64,000 nt of DNA from Sphingomonas panacisoli (GCF_007859635.1 NZ_CP042306.1:1240001-1304000), one strand, 5' to 3'; counted from the stretch's first letter, positions 52,233 through 61,042 are shown. Program-made: numbers and translations. The notes: generated by a model not told the origin, from the letters alone.

Positions 52233-52381
52233 GCGGCGAAGCCGCCCTTCGACTGCCTGCCAAGGCAGGCGCTCAGGACAGGCTGACTTGGGCAAAGCCC
52301 AAGTCGTCGGACGAGGCCTTGCCTCGCCGGCCGCGCTGGCGCGTCTGGCATTTAGCGCAGCTAAATGTCTGCGCGCGGCGC
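52233..52381. repeat. Array of five tight perfect hairpins
   Basis: Stems with 2-3 nt loops follow each other: GCGGC-GAA-GCCGC (52233), GCCTGCC-AA-GGCAGGC (52255), GACTTGGGC-AAA-GCCCAAGTC (52285), CGAGGC-CTT-GCCTCG (52312) and CATTTAGC-GCA-GCTAAATG (52349). The last is extended by an outer GC-rich stem (52330-52342 with 52370-52381). It fills the 5-FCL leader; no gene is seen here. Confidence 0.6.
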
Positions 52382-52385
52382 GGGT

Positions 52386-52541
52386 GGCGGGACCGCCTTG
52401 GCCGTTGGCCGGGTTATCCTCTGACGCACGGTACGTCAGGTGGGGGCCATATACGTCGGACCAGGATCCGGGCAGGGACAGCCCCCATGGATGATGAATA
52501 GCCTCAGGGATAATAAAGGCTCGTACCGGGCAGTGCCCGCC
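52386..52541 (-). ncRNA. ssrS: Candidate 6S RNA (ssrS-like)
   Basis: It sits between zapA and the 5-FCL gene, the usual place of 6S RNA in proteobacteria, in the same direction. On the minus strand there is an outer GGCGGG / CCCGCC pairing. A closing stem TTATCC-CTGA / TCAG-A-GGATAA, a terminal stem TGGGGGC / GCCCCCA and a small 3' hairpin TGACG-N7-CGTCA also form. The 5' part resembles E. coli 6S (CTGAG .. GGGC-N-GTCCC). Ends are estimated, the core between closing stems (about 100 nt) is short, and covariance was not tested. Confidence 0.5.
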
Positions 52542-52551
52542 ATGCATGGAT

Positions 52552-52857
52552 TTAGGCGCTCGCGGCCGGTTTCTCAAGGGCGTCGGCAATCCCTTCGAGC
52601 CGATCGGCGAGCCGATTGAGGAAGGCCGGGCTGGGGCCATCGCCCGACGGCCGATTCTCGGCCGCATCGAGGCTGTCGGCGAGCATCAGCGCGACGAGCA
52701 GCATCGTACGTTCGGCATTGAGCCCACCCGACGCGCGGTTGGCGGACGGCCAGCGCTGGTCGAGCATGTCTCCCAGCCGGCGCAATTGCGCTTCCTCCCC
52801 GTCGCGGCAGGTGACGTTGTGGCGGCGGTCGCCGATCGTCAGCGTGACTTCAGCCAT
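52552..52857 (-). CDS. zapA: Cell division protein ZapA
   Basis: This 101-residue FtsZ-associated protein has an N-terminal beta/alpha domain (VTLTIGDRRHNVTCRDGEEAQLRRLGDMLDQRW). A helical part follows (ERTMLLVALMLADSLDAAE), then a C-terminal coiled-coil-forming segment (FLNRLADRLEGIADAL). It bundles FtsZ filaments at midcell. Its start lies within the 3' end of a small coiled-coil gene, giving tight coupling. Confidence 0.92.
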   Translation of the reverse strand: MAEVTLTIGDRRHNVTCRDGEEAQLRRLGDMLDQRWPSANRASGGLNAERTMLLVALMLADSLDAAENRPSGDGPSPAFLNRLADRLEGIADALEKPAASA

Positions 52858-53023
52858 TCTTCGCTCCCAACGAGTCGAGCGCGGCGATCGCTTCGCCGAC
52901 CCGCGCGCGCAAGGCGTCGTGGCGCTGTTTCAGGTCGGTAGTCGATCGCTCGCGCGTTTGCACCGCGCGCTCGATCCGGGCGAGCGCGGCGTCGATGCGG
53001 TCGGTCGGGGAAACGTCTGCCAT
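52850..53023 (-). CDS. Small coiled-coil protein coupled to zapA
   Basis: This 57-residue, highly charged, helix-forming protein (DRIDAALARIERAVQTRERS, DLKQRHDALRARVGEAIAAL) has a clear heptad-like pattern and no membrane segment. It ends eight bases inside zapA, so the two are translated together. Small coiled-coil proteins encoded just before zapA recur in alphaproteobacteria. It may be a ZapA/ZapB-like division partner; this is inferred only from position and coiled-coil character. Confidence 0.7.
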   Translation of the reverse strand: MADVSPTDRIDAALARIERAVQTRERSTTDLKQRHDALRARVGEAIAALDSLGAKNG

Positions 53024-53163
53024 GGTTAAGGGAATAGCACGGGCAGGGGGCGCGACAAGATCGATTCGGCCCGGCTAACGGTTGACGCATCGCAGTGCGA
53101 TCCCCACAGGGACCCGCGACTGCTGGCCCCATGCGCGCGCCGGCTTCTGGAGGAGCGATACTC

Positions 53164-54172
53164 ATGGCGGTGAAGGTTGCGATCAACGGGTTCGGGCGGA
53201 TCGGGCGGCTGGTGGCGCGCGCGATGCTGGCGCAGAAGGACACGGGGCTGGAGCTCGTCGCGATCAACGATCTGGGCGACGCCAAATCCAACGCCTTCCT
53301 CTTCAAGCGCGACTCGATCCACGGCAAGTGGGACGGCGACGTCCATCACGAAGGCCAGAATCTGGTCGTCGACGGCAAGCACATCCGTGTCACCGCCGAG
53401 CGCGATCCGGCGAACCTGCCGCACAAGGAATTGGGCGTCGATCTGGTGCTCGAATGCACCGGCTTCTTCACCGACCGCGAAAGCGCGCAGAAGCATATCG
53501 ATGCCGGCGCCAAGAAGGTGCTGATCTCGGCGCCGGCCAAGGGCGTCGATCTGACTGTCGTGTTCGGCGTCAACCACGACAAGCTGGAGGCCGGCCACAC
53601 GATCGTGTCGAACGCATCGTGCACGACCAATTGCCTGGCGCCGGTCGCCAAGGTGCTGCACGAGGCGTTCGGAATCGAGCGCGGGCTGATGACCACGGTC
53701 CATGCCTATACCAACGACCAGAAGATACTCGACCAGATCCATGGCGATATGCGCCGCGCGCGCTGCGGGCATGTCGATGATCCCGACCACCACCGGTGCC
53801 GCGCGCGCGGTGGCCGAAGTGCTGCCCGAACTGAAGGGCAAGCTGGACGGCTCGGCGATCCGCGTGCCGACCCCCGACGTGTCGCTGATCGACCTGACCT
53901 TCACGCCGTCGCGCGACGTCACGAAGGACGAGGTCAACGCCGCGCTCAAGGCGGCCGCGGACAGCGGGCCGCTCAAGGGCGTGCTGGCTTATACCGACGA
54001 GCCGCTGGTTTCGATCGATCTGCAGGGCGATCCCGCCTCGTCGACCGTCGACAGCCTGGAGACCGCGGTGATGGACGGCAAGCTGGTCCGCGTCGTCAGT
54101 TGGTACGACAACGAATGGGGCTTCTCGAACCGCATGGTCGACACCGCCAAGGCGATGGCGGCGCTGATTTGA
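53164..54172 (+). pseudogene. gap: Glyceraldehyde-3-phosphate dehydrogenase, frameshifted
   Basis: Both parts of a normal NAD-dependent type I GAPDH of about 336 residues are present. Frame one gives [33 protein letters not shown], the active-site [17 protein letters not shown] and [13 protein letters not shown]. After GDMRRAR the frame changes and the second part gives [32 protein letters not shown] and [14 protein letters not shown]. The break lies in a GC dinucleotide run (about 53755-53764). Two added bases would restore the family motif [12 protein letters not shown]. It is followed by pgk and fba. Because gap is normally essential, a sequencing error or a second gap copy elsewhere is likely. 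Confidence 0.88.
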
Positions 54173-54179
54173 TCTCGAC

Positions 54180-54252
54180 CGTCATGCCAGCGAAAGCTGG
54201 CATCTCGTGAGAGGAATTACTGCCTGAGATCCCAGCGTTCGCTGGGATGACG
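54180..54252. repeat. Paired palindromic repeat, class B
   Basis: CGTCATGCCAGCGAAAGCTGGC and CCCAGCGTTCGCTGGGATGACG in mirror orientation. It lies between gap and pgk; its right end adjoins GGAGGG, the ribosome site of pgk. Confidence 0.9.
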
Positions 54253-54261
54253 GAGGGACTG

Positions 54262-55455
54262 ATGCCGCGCACTTTCAAAACGCTCGACGACATGGGCGAC
54301 ATCGCCGGCAAGCGCGTGCTGGTGCGCGAGGATTTGAACGTCCCGATGGCCGACGGCGCGGTGACCGACGACACGCGGTTGCGCGCCGCGGTGCCGACGG
54401 TCGCCGAACTCGCCGACAAGGGCGCGAAGGTCGTTGTGCTCGCGCATTTCGGGCGGCCCAAGGGGCAGCGTAACCCCGAGATGAGCTTGGCGATCGTCAC
54501 CAAGCCGTTCGAACAGGTGCTCGGCCGACCGGTGCGCTTCATCGACAGCGACGGTGCCAGCGAGGCGATCGCGATGTTGAAGGACGGCGATCTCGCGGTC
54601 TTGGAAAATACGCGTTTCTTCGCAGGCGAAGAGAAGAACGACCCGGAAGTTGTTGCGATGTTTGCCGCACTCGGCGACCTCTACGTCAACGACGCCTTCT
54701 CCGCCGCGCACCGCGCGCATGCTTCGACCGAGGGCCTCGCGCGCACGCTCCCGGCGTTCGCGGGTCGCCAGATGGAAGCCGAACTCGACGCCCTCGACAA
54801 GGCGCTCGGCGCGCCCGAGCATCCCGTCGCGGCGGTGGTCGGCGGGGCCAAGGTGTCGTCCAAGCTCGACGTGCTGCGCCACTTGGTCGACAAGGTCGAT
54901 CACCTGATCATCGGCGGCGGGATGGCCAACACGTTTCTCGCCGCGCGCGGGGTGAATGTCGGCAAGTCACTCGCCGAACACGATTTGACCGGTACCGCGG
55001 AAGAAATCTTCGACGCCGCCGACCGCGCCGGCTGCACGATCCACTTGCCTTACGACGTCGTCGTGGCGACCGAGTTCAAGCCCAACCCCGCGACGCGCAC
55101 CGTCAACGTCCATGAAGTCGCGCCCGACGAGATGATCCTCGACATCGGTCCTGCCGCGACCGAGGCGCTGGGCGACGTGCTCAAGAATTGCCGCACGCTG
55201 GTGTGGAACGGCCCGCTCGGCGCGTTCGAGACGCCGCCGTTCGACGTCGCGACGATGAGCCTGGCCAAGACCGTCGCCGCGCTGACCCGCGACGGCTCCT
55301 TGGTGTCGGTCGCGGGCGGCGGCGACACCGTCGCGGCGGTCAATCAGGCCGGCGTGGCCGGCGACATGACCTTCATCTCGACCGCCGGCGGCGCGTTCCT
55401 CGAATGGATGGAGGGCAAGGAGTTGCCCGGGGTGAAGGCGCTCAGCGCTTCTTGA
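54262..55455 (+). CDS. pgk: Phosphoglycerate kinase
   Basis: This 397-residue glycolytic enzyme transfers phosphate from 1,3-bisphosphoglycerate to ADP. The N-terminal substrate site [51 protein letters not shown] and the C-terminal [15 protein letters not shown] nucleotide loop are complete. I use ATG 54262, preceded by GGAGGG; an upstream in-frame ATG belongs to the palindromic repeat. It follows gap and precedes fba with one convergent gene between. Its last 14 bases overlap the TlpA-like gene. Confidence 0.95.
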   Translation: MPRTFKTLDDMGDIAGKRVLVREDLNVPMADGAVTDDTRLRAAVPTVAELADKGAKVVVLAHFGRPKGQRNPEMSLAIVTKPFEQVLGRPVRFIDSDGASEAIAMLKDGDLAVLENTRFFAGEEKNDPEVVAMFAALGDLYVNDAFSAAHRAHASTEGLARTLPAFAGRQMEAELDALDKALGAPEHPVAAVVGGAKVSSKLDVLRHLVDKVDHLIIGGGMANTFLAARGVNVGKSLAEHDLTGTAEEIFDAADRAGCTIHLPYDVVVATEFKPNPATRTVNVHEVAPDEMILDIGPAATEALGDVLKNCRTLVWNGPLGAFETPPFDVATMSLAKTVAALTRDGSLVSVAGGGDTVAAVNQAGVAGDMTFISTAGGAFLEWMEGKELPGVKALSAS

Positions 55456-55927
55456 GTAGCGGCCCGACGATCGTGTCGAGCTTGTCCTGATCGAACACGC
55501 CCGACTTGGCGTAGACCAGTTTGCCGTCGCGGCCGATCACATAGGTCATCGGCACCCACATCAGTCGATAATCGGGTCCGCCGACATGCGCGGCCTGCGG
55601 ATAGGAAATGGTCGGCGACAGCCATTGTCCGCGCCCGCCCGCGCCGGGATCGGCGGCGACCCCGATGATCACCAGCCCCTCGGCCCGATGCGCGCGATAA
55701 TAACGGTTGAGCAGCGGCAATTCGGTGCGGCACGGCACGCACCACGTCGCCCAGAAATTGACCATGACCACGCGCCCGCGCAGGTTCGCGGTGGTCAGGT
55801 TGGTGCCGTCGGCCAGGGTGAAGCGAAAGCGGTCGATGATGTCGGCGCTGGACGTCGCCGATCCCGCCTGCGCCGCCATCAGAAGCGCAAAGCCGGTCAC
55901 TATCGCCTTGATCGCTCGTCGATACAT
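55442..55927 (-). CDS. TlpA/ResA-like thiol-disulfide protein, exported
   Basis: This 161-residue thioredoxin-fold protein has an N-terminal signal or anchor ([21 protein letters not shown]). The redox motif WCVPC lies in [21 protein letters not shown] and a cis-Pro region in [14 protein letters not shown]. It probably reduces or exchanges disulfides in the periplasm, as in cytochrome c or envelope maintenance. It is convergent with pgk, overlapping by 14 bases. ATG 55927 is preferred over a 12-residue extension. Confidence 0.88.
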   Translation of the reverse strand: MYRRAIKAIVTGFALLMAAQAGSATSSADIIDRFRFTLADGTNLTTANLRGRVVMVNFWATWCVPCRTELPLLNRYYRAHRAEGLVIIGVAADPGAGGRGQWLSPTISYPQAAHVGGPDYRLMWVPMTYVIGRDGKLVYAKSGVFDQDKLDTIVGPLLKKR

Positions 55928-56066
55928 GACGCCCCGTTCTTCTGCCCTTGGCGAGTGTGGCAAGGGGCCCGTCGCGGGTCAATCGCGCGTTTTTCCCGCG
56001 GTTGCGGATGACCGCGCCCGTCTCTATCAGCCGCGCCATAGATAAAAAATCATCGTGGGGGACCCA

Positions 56067-56972
56067 ATGAACACCGCCGACATGACCGCCAAGATCGCCG
56101 CCGGACACGGCTTCATCGCCGCGCTCGACCAATCGGGCGGATCGACGCCCAAGGCGCTGAAGGGCTACGGCATCGAGGCGGATGCGTACTCGAACGATAC
56201 CGAGATGTATGCGCTGATCCAGGCGATGCGCGCGCGGATCATTACCGCCCCGGCGTTCGGCAGCGGCAAGGTGGTCGCAGCGATCCTGTTCGAGCGGACG
56301 ATGGACAGCGAGATCGACGGAAAACCGACGCCGACCGTGCTCCACGACCGCGGCGTCGTGCCGTTCATCAAGATCGACAAGGGCCTGCAGGACGAAGTCA
56401 ACGGCGTCCAGATGATGAAGCCGATGCCCGAGCTCGACGCTCTGCTCGCGCGCGCCGCGAAGCTCGGCATGTTCGGGACCAAGGAGCGGTCGGTGATCAA
56501 CTTCGCCAACCGCGAAGGCATCGCCGCGATCGTCAAGCAGCAGTTTGAGGTGGGCCAGCAGGTCCTCAGTCACGGCCTTGTCCCGATCCTCGAGCCCGAA
56601 ACCAACATCAAGAGCGCCGAACGCGCGCAGTGCGACGAAATCCTGACCGACGAACTGCACAAGGCCCTCGACGCGATGTCGGGCGACGCCAAGGTGATGC
56701 TCAAGCTGTCGCTGCCCGCGCACGCCGGCCAGTATGACGCGTTGGTCGCGCACCCCCGCGTATTGAAAGTCGTGGCGCTGTCGGGCGGGTATAATCGCCA
56801 CGACGCGTGCGCCGAACTGGCGAAGAACAAGGGTATGATCGCGAGCTTCAGCCGCGCCTTGCTCGAGGATCTGCGGTTCCAGATGACCGATGCCGAGTTC
56901 GATGCCGCGCTGGCCGAGGCGATCGACGAAATCTACGCGGCATCGACCGTCAAGAGCGCGGACGCCGCCTGA
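56067..56972 (+). CDS. Class I fructose-bisphosphate aldolase
   Basis: This 301-residue Schiff-base aldolase cleaves fructose-1,6-bisphosphate. FIAALDQSGGSTPKAL at the N-terminus, VPFIKIDKGL, the VPILEPE strand and MLKLSLP with the likely Schiff-base lysine are those of the bacterial class I FBA common in sphingomonads. I use ATG 56067 after GGGGGA. The stop overlaps the next start as TGATG, so an O-methyltransferase gene is co-translated. Confidence 0.92.
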   Translation: MNTADMTAKIAAGHGFIAALDQSGGSTPKALKGYGIEADAYSNDTEMYALIQAMRARIITAPAFGSGKVVAAILFERTMDSEIDGKPTPTVLHDRGVVPFIKIDKGLQDEVNGVQMMKPMPELDALLARAAKLGMFGTKERSVINFANREGIAAIVKQQFEVGQQVLSHGLVPILEPETNIKSAERAQCDEILTDELHKALDAMSGDAKVMLKLSLPAHAGQYDALVAHPRVLKVVALSGGYNRHDACAELAKNKGMIASFSRALLEDLRFQMTDAEFDAALAEAIDEIYAASTVKSADAA

Positions 56973-57643
56973 TGGTCGAGCGGACGCAGCCCCAGGACGC
57001 GGGCTGGGCCGCGGTCGATCATTATATCGAGCAGCATCTGCTGCCCGCCGACGCCGCGCTCGACGCCGCGGTGGCGAACAGCGCCGCGCGCGGGCTGGAC
57101 GACATCGCGGTCGCGCCGGTGCAGGGCAAATTGCTTCACCTGATGGCGCGAATGGCCGGGGCGAAGCGCATCCTGGAGGTCGGGACGCTCGGTGGCTATT
57201 CGACGATCTGGCTGGCGCGCGCGTTGCCGGAGGACGGCGAACTGGTGTCGCTCGAACTCGTCGATCACAATGCGAGCGTGGCGCGCGAGAACATCGCCGC
57301 CGCCGGGCTCGCCGACCGAGTGACGGTGCTCCAAGGCGCTGCGCTCGACACGCTCGCGACGCTGACCGGCCCGTTCGACTTCGTGTTCATCGACGCCGAC
57401 AAGCAGAACAACGCGGCCTATATCGACCACGCGATCCGCTTGTCGCGGCCGGGTACGACGATCGTGGTGGACAACGTGGTACGCGAAGGCGGGGTGCTCG
57501 ACGCCGACAGCGCGGACGAGCGGATCCAGGGCACGCGGGCACTGTTCGAGGCGGTTGCGGCACACCCGCGGCTGACCGCGACGGCGGTGCAGACGGTCGG
57601 GGTGAAGAAGTGGGACGGGTTTCTGCTGGCGGTCGTTGGCTAA
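56972..57643 (+). CDS. SAM-dependent O-methyltransferase (CCoAOMT-like)
   Basis: This 223-residue class I methyltransferase has motif I ILEVGTLGGYSTIWLARAL, then LVSLELVDHNASVARENI, DFVFIDADKQNNAAYID (metal/SAM region) and TTIVVDNVVREG. The family methylates catechol-type or caffeoyl-CoA-like hydroxyls. It is coupled to fba by TGATG, an arrangement without obvious metabolic logic. The substrate is unknown. Confidence 0.9.
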   Translation: MVERTQPQDAGWAAVDHYIEQHLLPADAALDAAVANSAARGLDDIAVAPVQGKLLHLMARMAGAKRILEVGTLGGYSTIWLARALPEDGELVSLELVDHNASVARENIAAAGLADRVTVLQGAALDTLATLTGPFDFVFIDADKQNNAAYIDHAIRLSRPGTTIVVDNVVREGGVLDADSADERIQGTRALFEAVAAHPRLTATAVQTVGVKKWDGFLLAVVG

Positions 57644-57753
57644 GACTGCTTTCGACCCAACAGCGGCCTAACCGAGGACGACGCCCACGGCCCGCAAGAG
57701 CGCGCCAAGCCGAACGCAGTTCAGGTGTGGATTACCGAGCTGGATTTAGTCGC

Positions 57754-57772
57754 GTGTCCCGATCTGACACGG
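57754..57772. promoter_or_regulatory. Inverted repeat CGTGTC-N7-GACACG
   Basis: Perfect six-base arms lie about 92 bp upstream of the PEP-CTERM gene, and CGTGTCA recurs near 57821. This is a probable operator of unknown regulator. The rest of 57644-57863 holds one copy of a CTGCTTTC motif (57644-57668) and no gene. Confidence 0.4.
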
Positions 57773-57863
57773 ACATGATTCACATCAAGTCATTGGTCGA
57801 TTTGTAAAATTGGCTGCCCGTGTCACAGGTTCGACGCAGTACGCTTAACAGGGGACTAACGTC

Positions 57864-58415
57864 ATGAAGACACTCATCGCACTTGCTGCCGCGTCCACCG
57901 CACTTGTTGCGGTTCCGGCGTTGGCGCAAAGCTACAACTTCTCGTTCACCGGTAGCACGCCCACGAGCACGCCCATTTCGGCCAGCGGGACTTTCACCGT
58001 CACCGGTTCGACGATCACTGGCATCAGCGGCCAGTACAACGGCGCAACCATCGATCAGCTTTATGCGCCCGGCACGGTGGTCGATTCCGTCAATGACAAA
58101 ATCGACAATGTGTTCTCTTCGACGGCGCCTTATCTGACCGGTAATGGCGTTGGTTTCGGCATCGTCGGCAACAATCTGCTTTACAATCTCTACTCGACGG
58201 GCGCGAACAGCTATGCGCTGTATATCGCGACGTATCCGTCGACCGGCAGCACCGCCGGCAGCACGAACAACACCGTGTCGACCTTCACCGTCTCGCGCGC
58301 GACCGGCGCGGTGCCCGAGCCTGCGACTTGGGCAATGATGCTGGTGGGCTTCGGCGCGGTCGGTGGAGCGCTGCGGCGTCGCTCGAAGGTGGCGACCACG
58401 GTGCGCTACGCCTAA
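57864..58415 (+). CDS. PEP-CTERM sorting-domain protein, exported
   Basis: This 183-residue low-complexity Ser/Thr/Gly-rich protein has a signal peptide (MKTLIALAAASTALVAVPALAQ). The classic C-terminal sorting signal is VPEPATWAMMLVGFGAVGGALRRR: PEP motif, hydrophobic helix, then Arg cluster. It would be processed by an exosortase and attached to or released at the cell surface. Such proteins often belong to exopolysaccharide or biofilm production. It stands alone with its own promoter region and a terminator. Confidence 0.9.
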   Translation: MKTLIALAAASTALVAVPALAQSYNFSFTGSTPTSTPISASGTFTVTGSTITGISGQYNGATIDQLYAPGTVVDSVNDKIDNVFSSTAPYLTGNGVGFGIVGNNLLYNLYSTGANSYALYIATYPSTGSTAGSTNNTVSTFTVSRATGAVPEPATWAMMLVGFGAVGGALRRRSKVATTVRYA

Positions 58416-58437
58416 GCTTTCTCGACTTCGGTAAATC

Positions 58438-58468
58438 GGGGCGTCGGTCGTAAGATCGGCGCCCTTTT
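58438..58468 (+). terminator. Rho-independent terminator after PEP-CTERM gene
   Basis: The stem GGGCGTCGGTC / GATCGGCGCCC (two G-U pairs) with loop GTAA is followed by TTTT. Confidence 0.8.
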
Positions 58469-58501
58469 GTTGTTAAGCGGAGCGGTTCGCAGCACAAGGA
58501 T

Positions 58502-58526
58502 GGCTGCTTTCCACCCAATAGCCGAC
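58502..58526. repeat. CTGCTTTC-type degenerate repeat, copy 2
   Basis: It matches 57644-57668 at about 19 of 25 bases (CTGCTTTC-N-ACCCA-A core). The two copies flank the PEP-CTERM gene in the same orientation. Origin unknown. Confidence 0.4.
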
Positions 58527-58595
58527 AGGCTTGCAATGTAGGATTTCGCCTGACAGCCTTGCCGGGCTCTTTGATATCGTGACGCTCCCGCCATC

Positions 58596-58668
58596 GTGCT
58601 CCTGCGAAAGCAGGAGCCTTAGGGACAGCACTGCCCGCGCTATCCTGAGCTCCTGCTCGCAGGAGTAC
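58596..58668. repeat. Paired palindromic repeat, class C, partly decayed
   Basis: The left half GTGCTCCTGCGAAAGCAGGAGC is intact. The right half has lost bases (CTCCTGCTCGCAGGAGTAC). It lies in the 358-bp gap between the PEP-CTERM gene and thiE, which otherwise holds only the terminator and short repeats. Confidence 0.85.
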
Positions 58669-58688
58669 GGGGGGCCGGCGGGCGACGC

Positions 58689-58715
58689 CGCTAGTGTCAC
58701 CCTGGTGTCAACTTA
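58689..58715. repeat. TGACACT direct-repeat element, copy 2
   Basis: On the minus strand it reads TGACACC-AGGG-TGACACT, a 25-of-27 match to 16140-16166. It lies about 60 bp upstream of thiE. Confidence 0.55.
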
Positions 58716-58773
58716 AGCCGATTTAGCCCCACGCCGCATTCGACACTCCGGCGAAAAACGCTACAGGCGGGCG

Positions 58774-59484
58774 ATGGATTTCGACGAAGACCCGCTCGGC
58801 CCGCTCGGCCCGCTCGACCCCAATTTCGCCGCGGGGTTCACGCGCGACATACGGCGGCCGGCGTGCCAGCTCTATCTGATCTCGCCGCTCGACGTGACCG
58901 GCGGGTTCGCCGATCGCCTGGCGCGCGCGCTCGATGGCGGGCCGGTCGCGGCGTTCCAGTTCCGCGTGAAGGATGTGGACCAGCACGAGGCGGCGCGGCT
59001 CGCCGAACCGCTTCAGCGGATCTGCGCCGACCGCGAGGTCGCGTTCATCGTCAACGACAGCGTGTCGCTCGCCAAACGGCTCGGCGCGGACGGCGTGCAT
59101 CTGGGCCAGGACGACGGCGATCCGCGCGAGGCGCGCGTGGCGCTCGGCCCCGATGTGCAGATCGGCGTCACGTGTCATGCCAGCCGCCATCTCGCGATGG
59201 AGGCGGGCGATGCCGGCGCCGACTATGTCGCGTTCGGCGCCTTCTATCCGACCACGACCAAGACGACCGAGCACCGGCCCGATCCCGTCATTCTGAGCTG
59301 GTGGTCGACGTTGTTCGAGCTGCCCAGCGTCGCGATCGGCGGGATCACGCCTGCAAACGCCGCACCATTGGTCGCCGCGGGCGCCGATTTCCTCGCGGTG
59401 TCGCACGCCGTATGGGGCGGGGACGAGGCGGCGGCGGTCGCCGCGTTCGGGGCCGTGCTTGCCGGATCGGGCAGCGCTGGCTAA
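58774..59484 (+). CDS. thiE: Thiamine phosphate synthase
   Basis: This 236-residue TIM-barrel enzyme joins HMP-PP and HET-P to thiamine phosphate. AFQFRVKDVDQHEAARLAEPL, AFIVNDSVSLAKRLGADGVHLGQDD, YVAFGAFYPTTTKT and VAIGGITPANAAPLVAAGADFLAVSHAVW match the family. The N-terminal 30 residues (DPLGPLGPLDPNF) are an unusual extension. No TPP riboswitch-like structure is visible upstream. It is followed by efp and suhB in the same direction. Confidence 0.88.
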   Translation: MDFDEDPLGPLGPLDPNFAAGFTRDIRRPACQLYLISPLDVTGGFADRLARALDGGPVAAFQFRVKDVDQHEAARLAEPLQRICADREVAFIVNDSVSLAKRLGADGVHLGQDDGDPREARVALGPDVQIGVTCHASRHLAMEAGDAGADYVAFGAFYPTTTKTTEHRPDPVILSWWSTLFELPSVAIGGITPANAAPLVAAGADFLAVSHAVWGGDEAAAVAAFGAVLAGSGSAG

Positions 59485-59517
59485 AGGCCGCGCTTTCCTA
59501 TTTCCACAGGCAGCACA

Positions 59518-60081
59518 ATGAAGATCAACGCGGTCGAGATTCGTCCCGGCAACATCCTGGAATATGAAGGCGGCATCTGGCGCGCGGTGAAAATCCAGCA
59601 CACGCAGCCCGGCAAGGGCGGCGCCTATATGCAGGTCGAGATGAAGAACCTGATCGACGGGCGCAAGAACAACGTCCGGTTCCGCTCGGCGGAAAGCCTG
59701 GAGAAGGTGCGGCTCGACACGGTCGATTTCCAGTTCCTGTTCCGCGACGGCGACACGCTGACGTTCATGGACAAGAACACGTACGAGCAGATCACGCTCG
59801 ACGCCGACATATTGGGCGACGCCGCGGCGTTTCTGCAGGACGGCATGGATGTCGTGATGGAGCTCTGGGAGGAGCGCCCGATCTCTGTCCAGCTGCCCGA
59901 CCAGATCGAGGCGCTGATCGTCGAGGCCGACGCGGTGGTGAAGGGCCAGACCGCGTCGTCGAGCTACAAGCCGGCGATCCTGGAGAATGGCGTGCGCGTG
60001 ATGGTCCCGCCGCATATCGGCGCGGGGACGCGGATCGTTGTCGATGTGTACGAGCAGACCTATGTGAGGCGAGCCGATTGA
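59518..60081 (+). CDS. efp: Translation elongation factor P
   Basis: This 187-residue factor relieves ribosome stalling at polyproline. [19 protein letters not shown], the modification loop [14 protein letters not shown] (Lys about 34 in PGKGG) and the C-terminal OB domains ([25 protein letters not shown]) are complete. A weak ribosome site precedes the ATG. It lies between thiE and suhB. Confidence 0.97.
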   Translation: MKINAVEIRPGNILEYEGGIWRAVKIQHTQPGKGGAYMQVEMKNLIDGRKNNVRFRSAESLEKVRLDTVDFQFLFRDGDTLTFMDKNTYEQITLDADILGDAAAFLQDGMDVVMELWEERPISVQLPDQIEALIVEADAVVKGQTASSSYKPAILENGVRVMVPPHIGAGTRIVVDVYEQTYVRRAD

Positions 60082-60084
60082 TGT

Positions 60085-60215
60085 TACTCCCCTCCCTGTA
60101 AGGGAGGGGCTGGGGGTGGGTGGACGGATCGCGGTACGGCGTCCGGCTCGACCGACCCATCCATAACCCCAGGACGCCACCCACCCCCGTCCCCTCCCTG
60201 AAAGGGAGGGGGGAG
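60085..60215. repeat. Large inverted repeat, class D
   Basis: Left end ACTCCCCTCCCTGTAAGGGA, continuing to GGGGTGGGTGG; the right end is its near-perfect mirror, closing with GGGAGGGGGGAGT. The spacer is about 55 bp. It lies between efp and suhB, and its right end supplies the purine-rich stretch before suhB. Confidence 0.85.
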
Positions 60216-60223
60216 TTGTTTTG

Positions 60224-61042
60224 ATGCCCAGTCATTCAGGCCTTTTCACCGTCATCGAACGCGCCGCGCGCAAGGCGGCGCCGCGGTTGCGGCGTGACTT
60301 CAACGAAGTCCAGCACTTGCAGGTCAGCCGCAAGGGGCCGGCCGATTTCGTGTCGATGGCCGACAAGCGCGCCGAACAGACGCTCGTCGAGGAACTGCGC
60401 CACGCCCGCCCCGACTGGGCGATCCTGGCGGAAGAGGGCGGGGAACTGCCCGGCGATCCGAACAAGCCGCGTTTCATCGTCGACCCGCTCGATGGGACCA
60501 GCAACTTCCTCCACGGCATCCCGCACTTCGCGATATCGATCGCGGTCGAGGAACCGCTGGCGTCGGGCAAGCGCGAAGTGACGACGGCTTTGGTCTATCA
60601 GCCGATGACCGACGAGAGCTTCTGGGCGGAGAAGGGCAAGGGCGCCTGGCTGCAGGACGCGCGGCTGCGCGTGTCGGCGCGGCGCGATTTGGCGGACAGC
60701 CTGATCGCCACCGGCATCCCGTTCCTCGGCCATGGCGATTTCGCGCAGTGGAGCCGGATTTTCGGTGCGATCGCTCCGGAAGTGGCGGGTATCCGTCGGC
60801 TTGGCGCGGCGTCGCTCGACCTCGCCTGGGTCGCGGCGGGCCGCTTCGACGGTTATTGGGAAGCGAACCTGCAGCCGTGGGACGTCGCGGCGGGGATATT
60901 GCTGGTCAAGGAAGCGGGCGGCTTCGTCACCGACTTCCGCGGCGGGGACCGGCCGATAGAACGAAACGAATATCTCGCAGCAAACGACGCCCTGCATTCT
61001 AAGCTTCACAAACTGGTCGGTAGTTCGATACGTAATATGTGA
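60224..61042 (+). CDS. Inositol-1-monophosphatase family protein (SuhB-like)
   Basis: This 272-residue Mg2+-dependent phosphatase has the metal site WAILAEEGGE, VDPLDGTSNFLHGIPHFAISIAV and QPWDVAAGILLVKEAGG. It hydrolyses inositol monophosphate and, in SuhB proteins, takes part in ribosomal RNA antitermination. ATG 60224 is used; GGGGAG at the end of the class D repeat is the apparent ribosome site. It lies downstream of efp. Confidence 0.92.
   Translation: MPSHSGLFTVIERAARKAAPRLRRDFNEVQHLQVSRKGPADFVSMADKRAEQTLVEELRHARPDWAILAEEGGELPGDPNKPRFIVDPLDGTSNFLHGIPHFAISIAVEEPLASGKREVTTALVYQPMTDESFWAEKGKGAWLQDARLRVSARRDLADSLIATGIPFLGHGDFAQWSRIFGAIAPEVAGIRRLGAASLDLAWVAAGRFDGYWEANLQPWDVAAGILLVKEAGGFVTDFRGGDRPIERNEYLAANDALHSKLHKLVGSSIRNM

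Noticed and set aside
58716..58773. Possible TPP riboswitch before thiE
   Set aside because: No CTGAGA or ACCTGATC-type conserved segments and the leader is too short.
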